Part shown: positions 63,824-64,000 of the stretch, piece by piece
Position numbering within the stretch: position 1 is the stretch's first letter
Layout of the letters: the number at the start of each line of letters is the position of its first letter
DNA from: Acidicapsa acidisoli
GTDB lineage: Bacteria > Acidobacteriota > Terriglobia > Terriglobales > Acidobacteriaceae
Direction: 5' to 3'
Assembly: GCF_025685625.1 (NCBI RefSeq)
Contig: NZ_JAGSYI010000003.1
Coordinates: 558,001 to 622,000, forward strand
DNA length: 64,000 nt
Made by a program: the position numbers and the translations under genes
Notes under the pieces: model-generated
The model's input: only the letters and a program-made list of their open reading frames with translations
Told to the model about the DNA's origin: nothing
Database searches by the model: none

Positions 63824-64000
63824 CCGTTGGCTCGGTCCAGAGTTGCTTGCCGTTCTGAGGATCGGTGGGTAAGTCGCCGATTTGAAACTTACAGGGACCA
63901 TCTGGCTCTGCGCATTCGTCCCGATGGCGAAGTCACACTCGCTAACTCCGGGCATCCCATCCCCCATCTCAACGGCGAACCCCTGGAAATGGAAGGCGCG
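63824..64000 (+). pseudogene. 5'-degenerate fragment of a SpoIIE/RsbU-type phosphatase
   Basis: From 63899 to the window edge the frame reads HLALRIRPDGEVTLANSGHP and continues into PHLNGEPLEMEGA. This is the hallmark of the central part of PP2C-like SpoIIE phosphatase domains (CLALRIxxDGxLTxANAGHxPPYLNG). Upstream the frame runs into TAG at 63821 without a start codon or the expected preceding motifs. The gene's 5' part therefore appears lost or frameshifted. The 3' end lies outside the window. Confidence 0.55.

Noticed and set aside
1-64000. CRISPR arrays, tRNA or rRNA genes, insertion sequences, integrases
   Set aside because: No regularly spaced repeats, cloverleaf-like sequences, rRNA motifs or transposase/integrase signatures were recognised on reading. 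A dedicated search (tRNAscan, Infernal, ISfinder) was not possible here.

Overview
This 64 kb window looks like the chromosome of an acidobacterium, probably of the class Terriglobia. The basis is the combination of a canonical dcw cluster whose FtsI carries a PASTA tail, a 1159-residue Oar-type TonB receptor, planctomycete-type PSCyt/DUF1553/DUF1501 genes, and several Tat-exported glycosidases. This is inferred from protein families; no rRNA or tRNA gene is visible.

Positions 1-12.7 kb hold the division and cell-wall cluster on the minus strand in the usual order mraZ-rsmH-ftsL-ftsI-murE-murF-mraY-murD-ftsW-murG. It has a recognisable MraZ operator (three TGGAG repeats, 10 bp apart) and continues off the left edge. 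Positions 12.7-18.7 kb hold small accessory genes: a DUF2127 membrane protein, a SRPBCC protein, an outer-membrane barrel protein, a GlpF-type channel, and a compact minus-strand operon of ArsR regulator, SRPBCC, DinB, a 51-residue CxxC miniprotein and a DUF899 thioredoxin-like protein. Positions 18.8-29.6 kb hold a GH95-like glycosidase apparently co-transcribed with an OmpR/EnvZ-type two-component pair. The pair is divergent from a three-gene RND efflux operon whose upstream region has 11-bp-phased direct repeats. Positions 29.7-32.6 kb hold a lipase maturation factor and an AraC-DinB fusion.

Positions 33.1-39.6 kb are a tightly packed trio (PSCyt1/DUF1549/LamG/DUF1553; DUF1501; DUF2231 plus cytochrome c). 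Next come a Tat-exported six-hairpin-type glycosidase, a palindrome-rich control region, a seven-heme cytochrome with a TPR tail, and a TPR protein downstream of the TonB receptor.

Positions 45.8-63.4 kb read as a mannoside-utilisation locus. It contains the TonB receptor (glycan uptake), a 588-residue class I mannose-6-phosphate isomerase, a type-B carboxylesterase, a RhaT-like sugar/proton symporter, a GH38 alpha-mannosidase, a PAS histidine kinase, a DeoR repressor and a GH92 alpha-mannosidase. Six sites fitting WATGRTCGAW lie upstream of the isomerase, GH38 and DeoR/GH92 genes, so the locus looks like a DeoR regulon. The histidine kinase gene is unusual. Its promoter matches the TonB-receptor promoter in register, its first codons encode a remnant of a TonB-receptor plug domain, and its kinase domain lacks the adenine-binding Asp. 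The last 180 bp hold a 5'-degenerate fragment of a SpoIIE/RsbU-type phosphatase that runs off the right edge.
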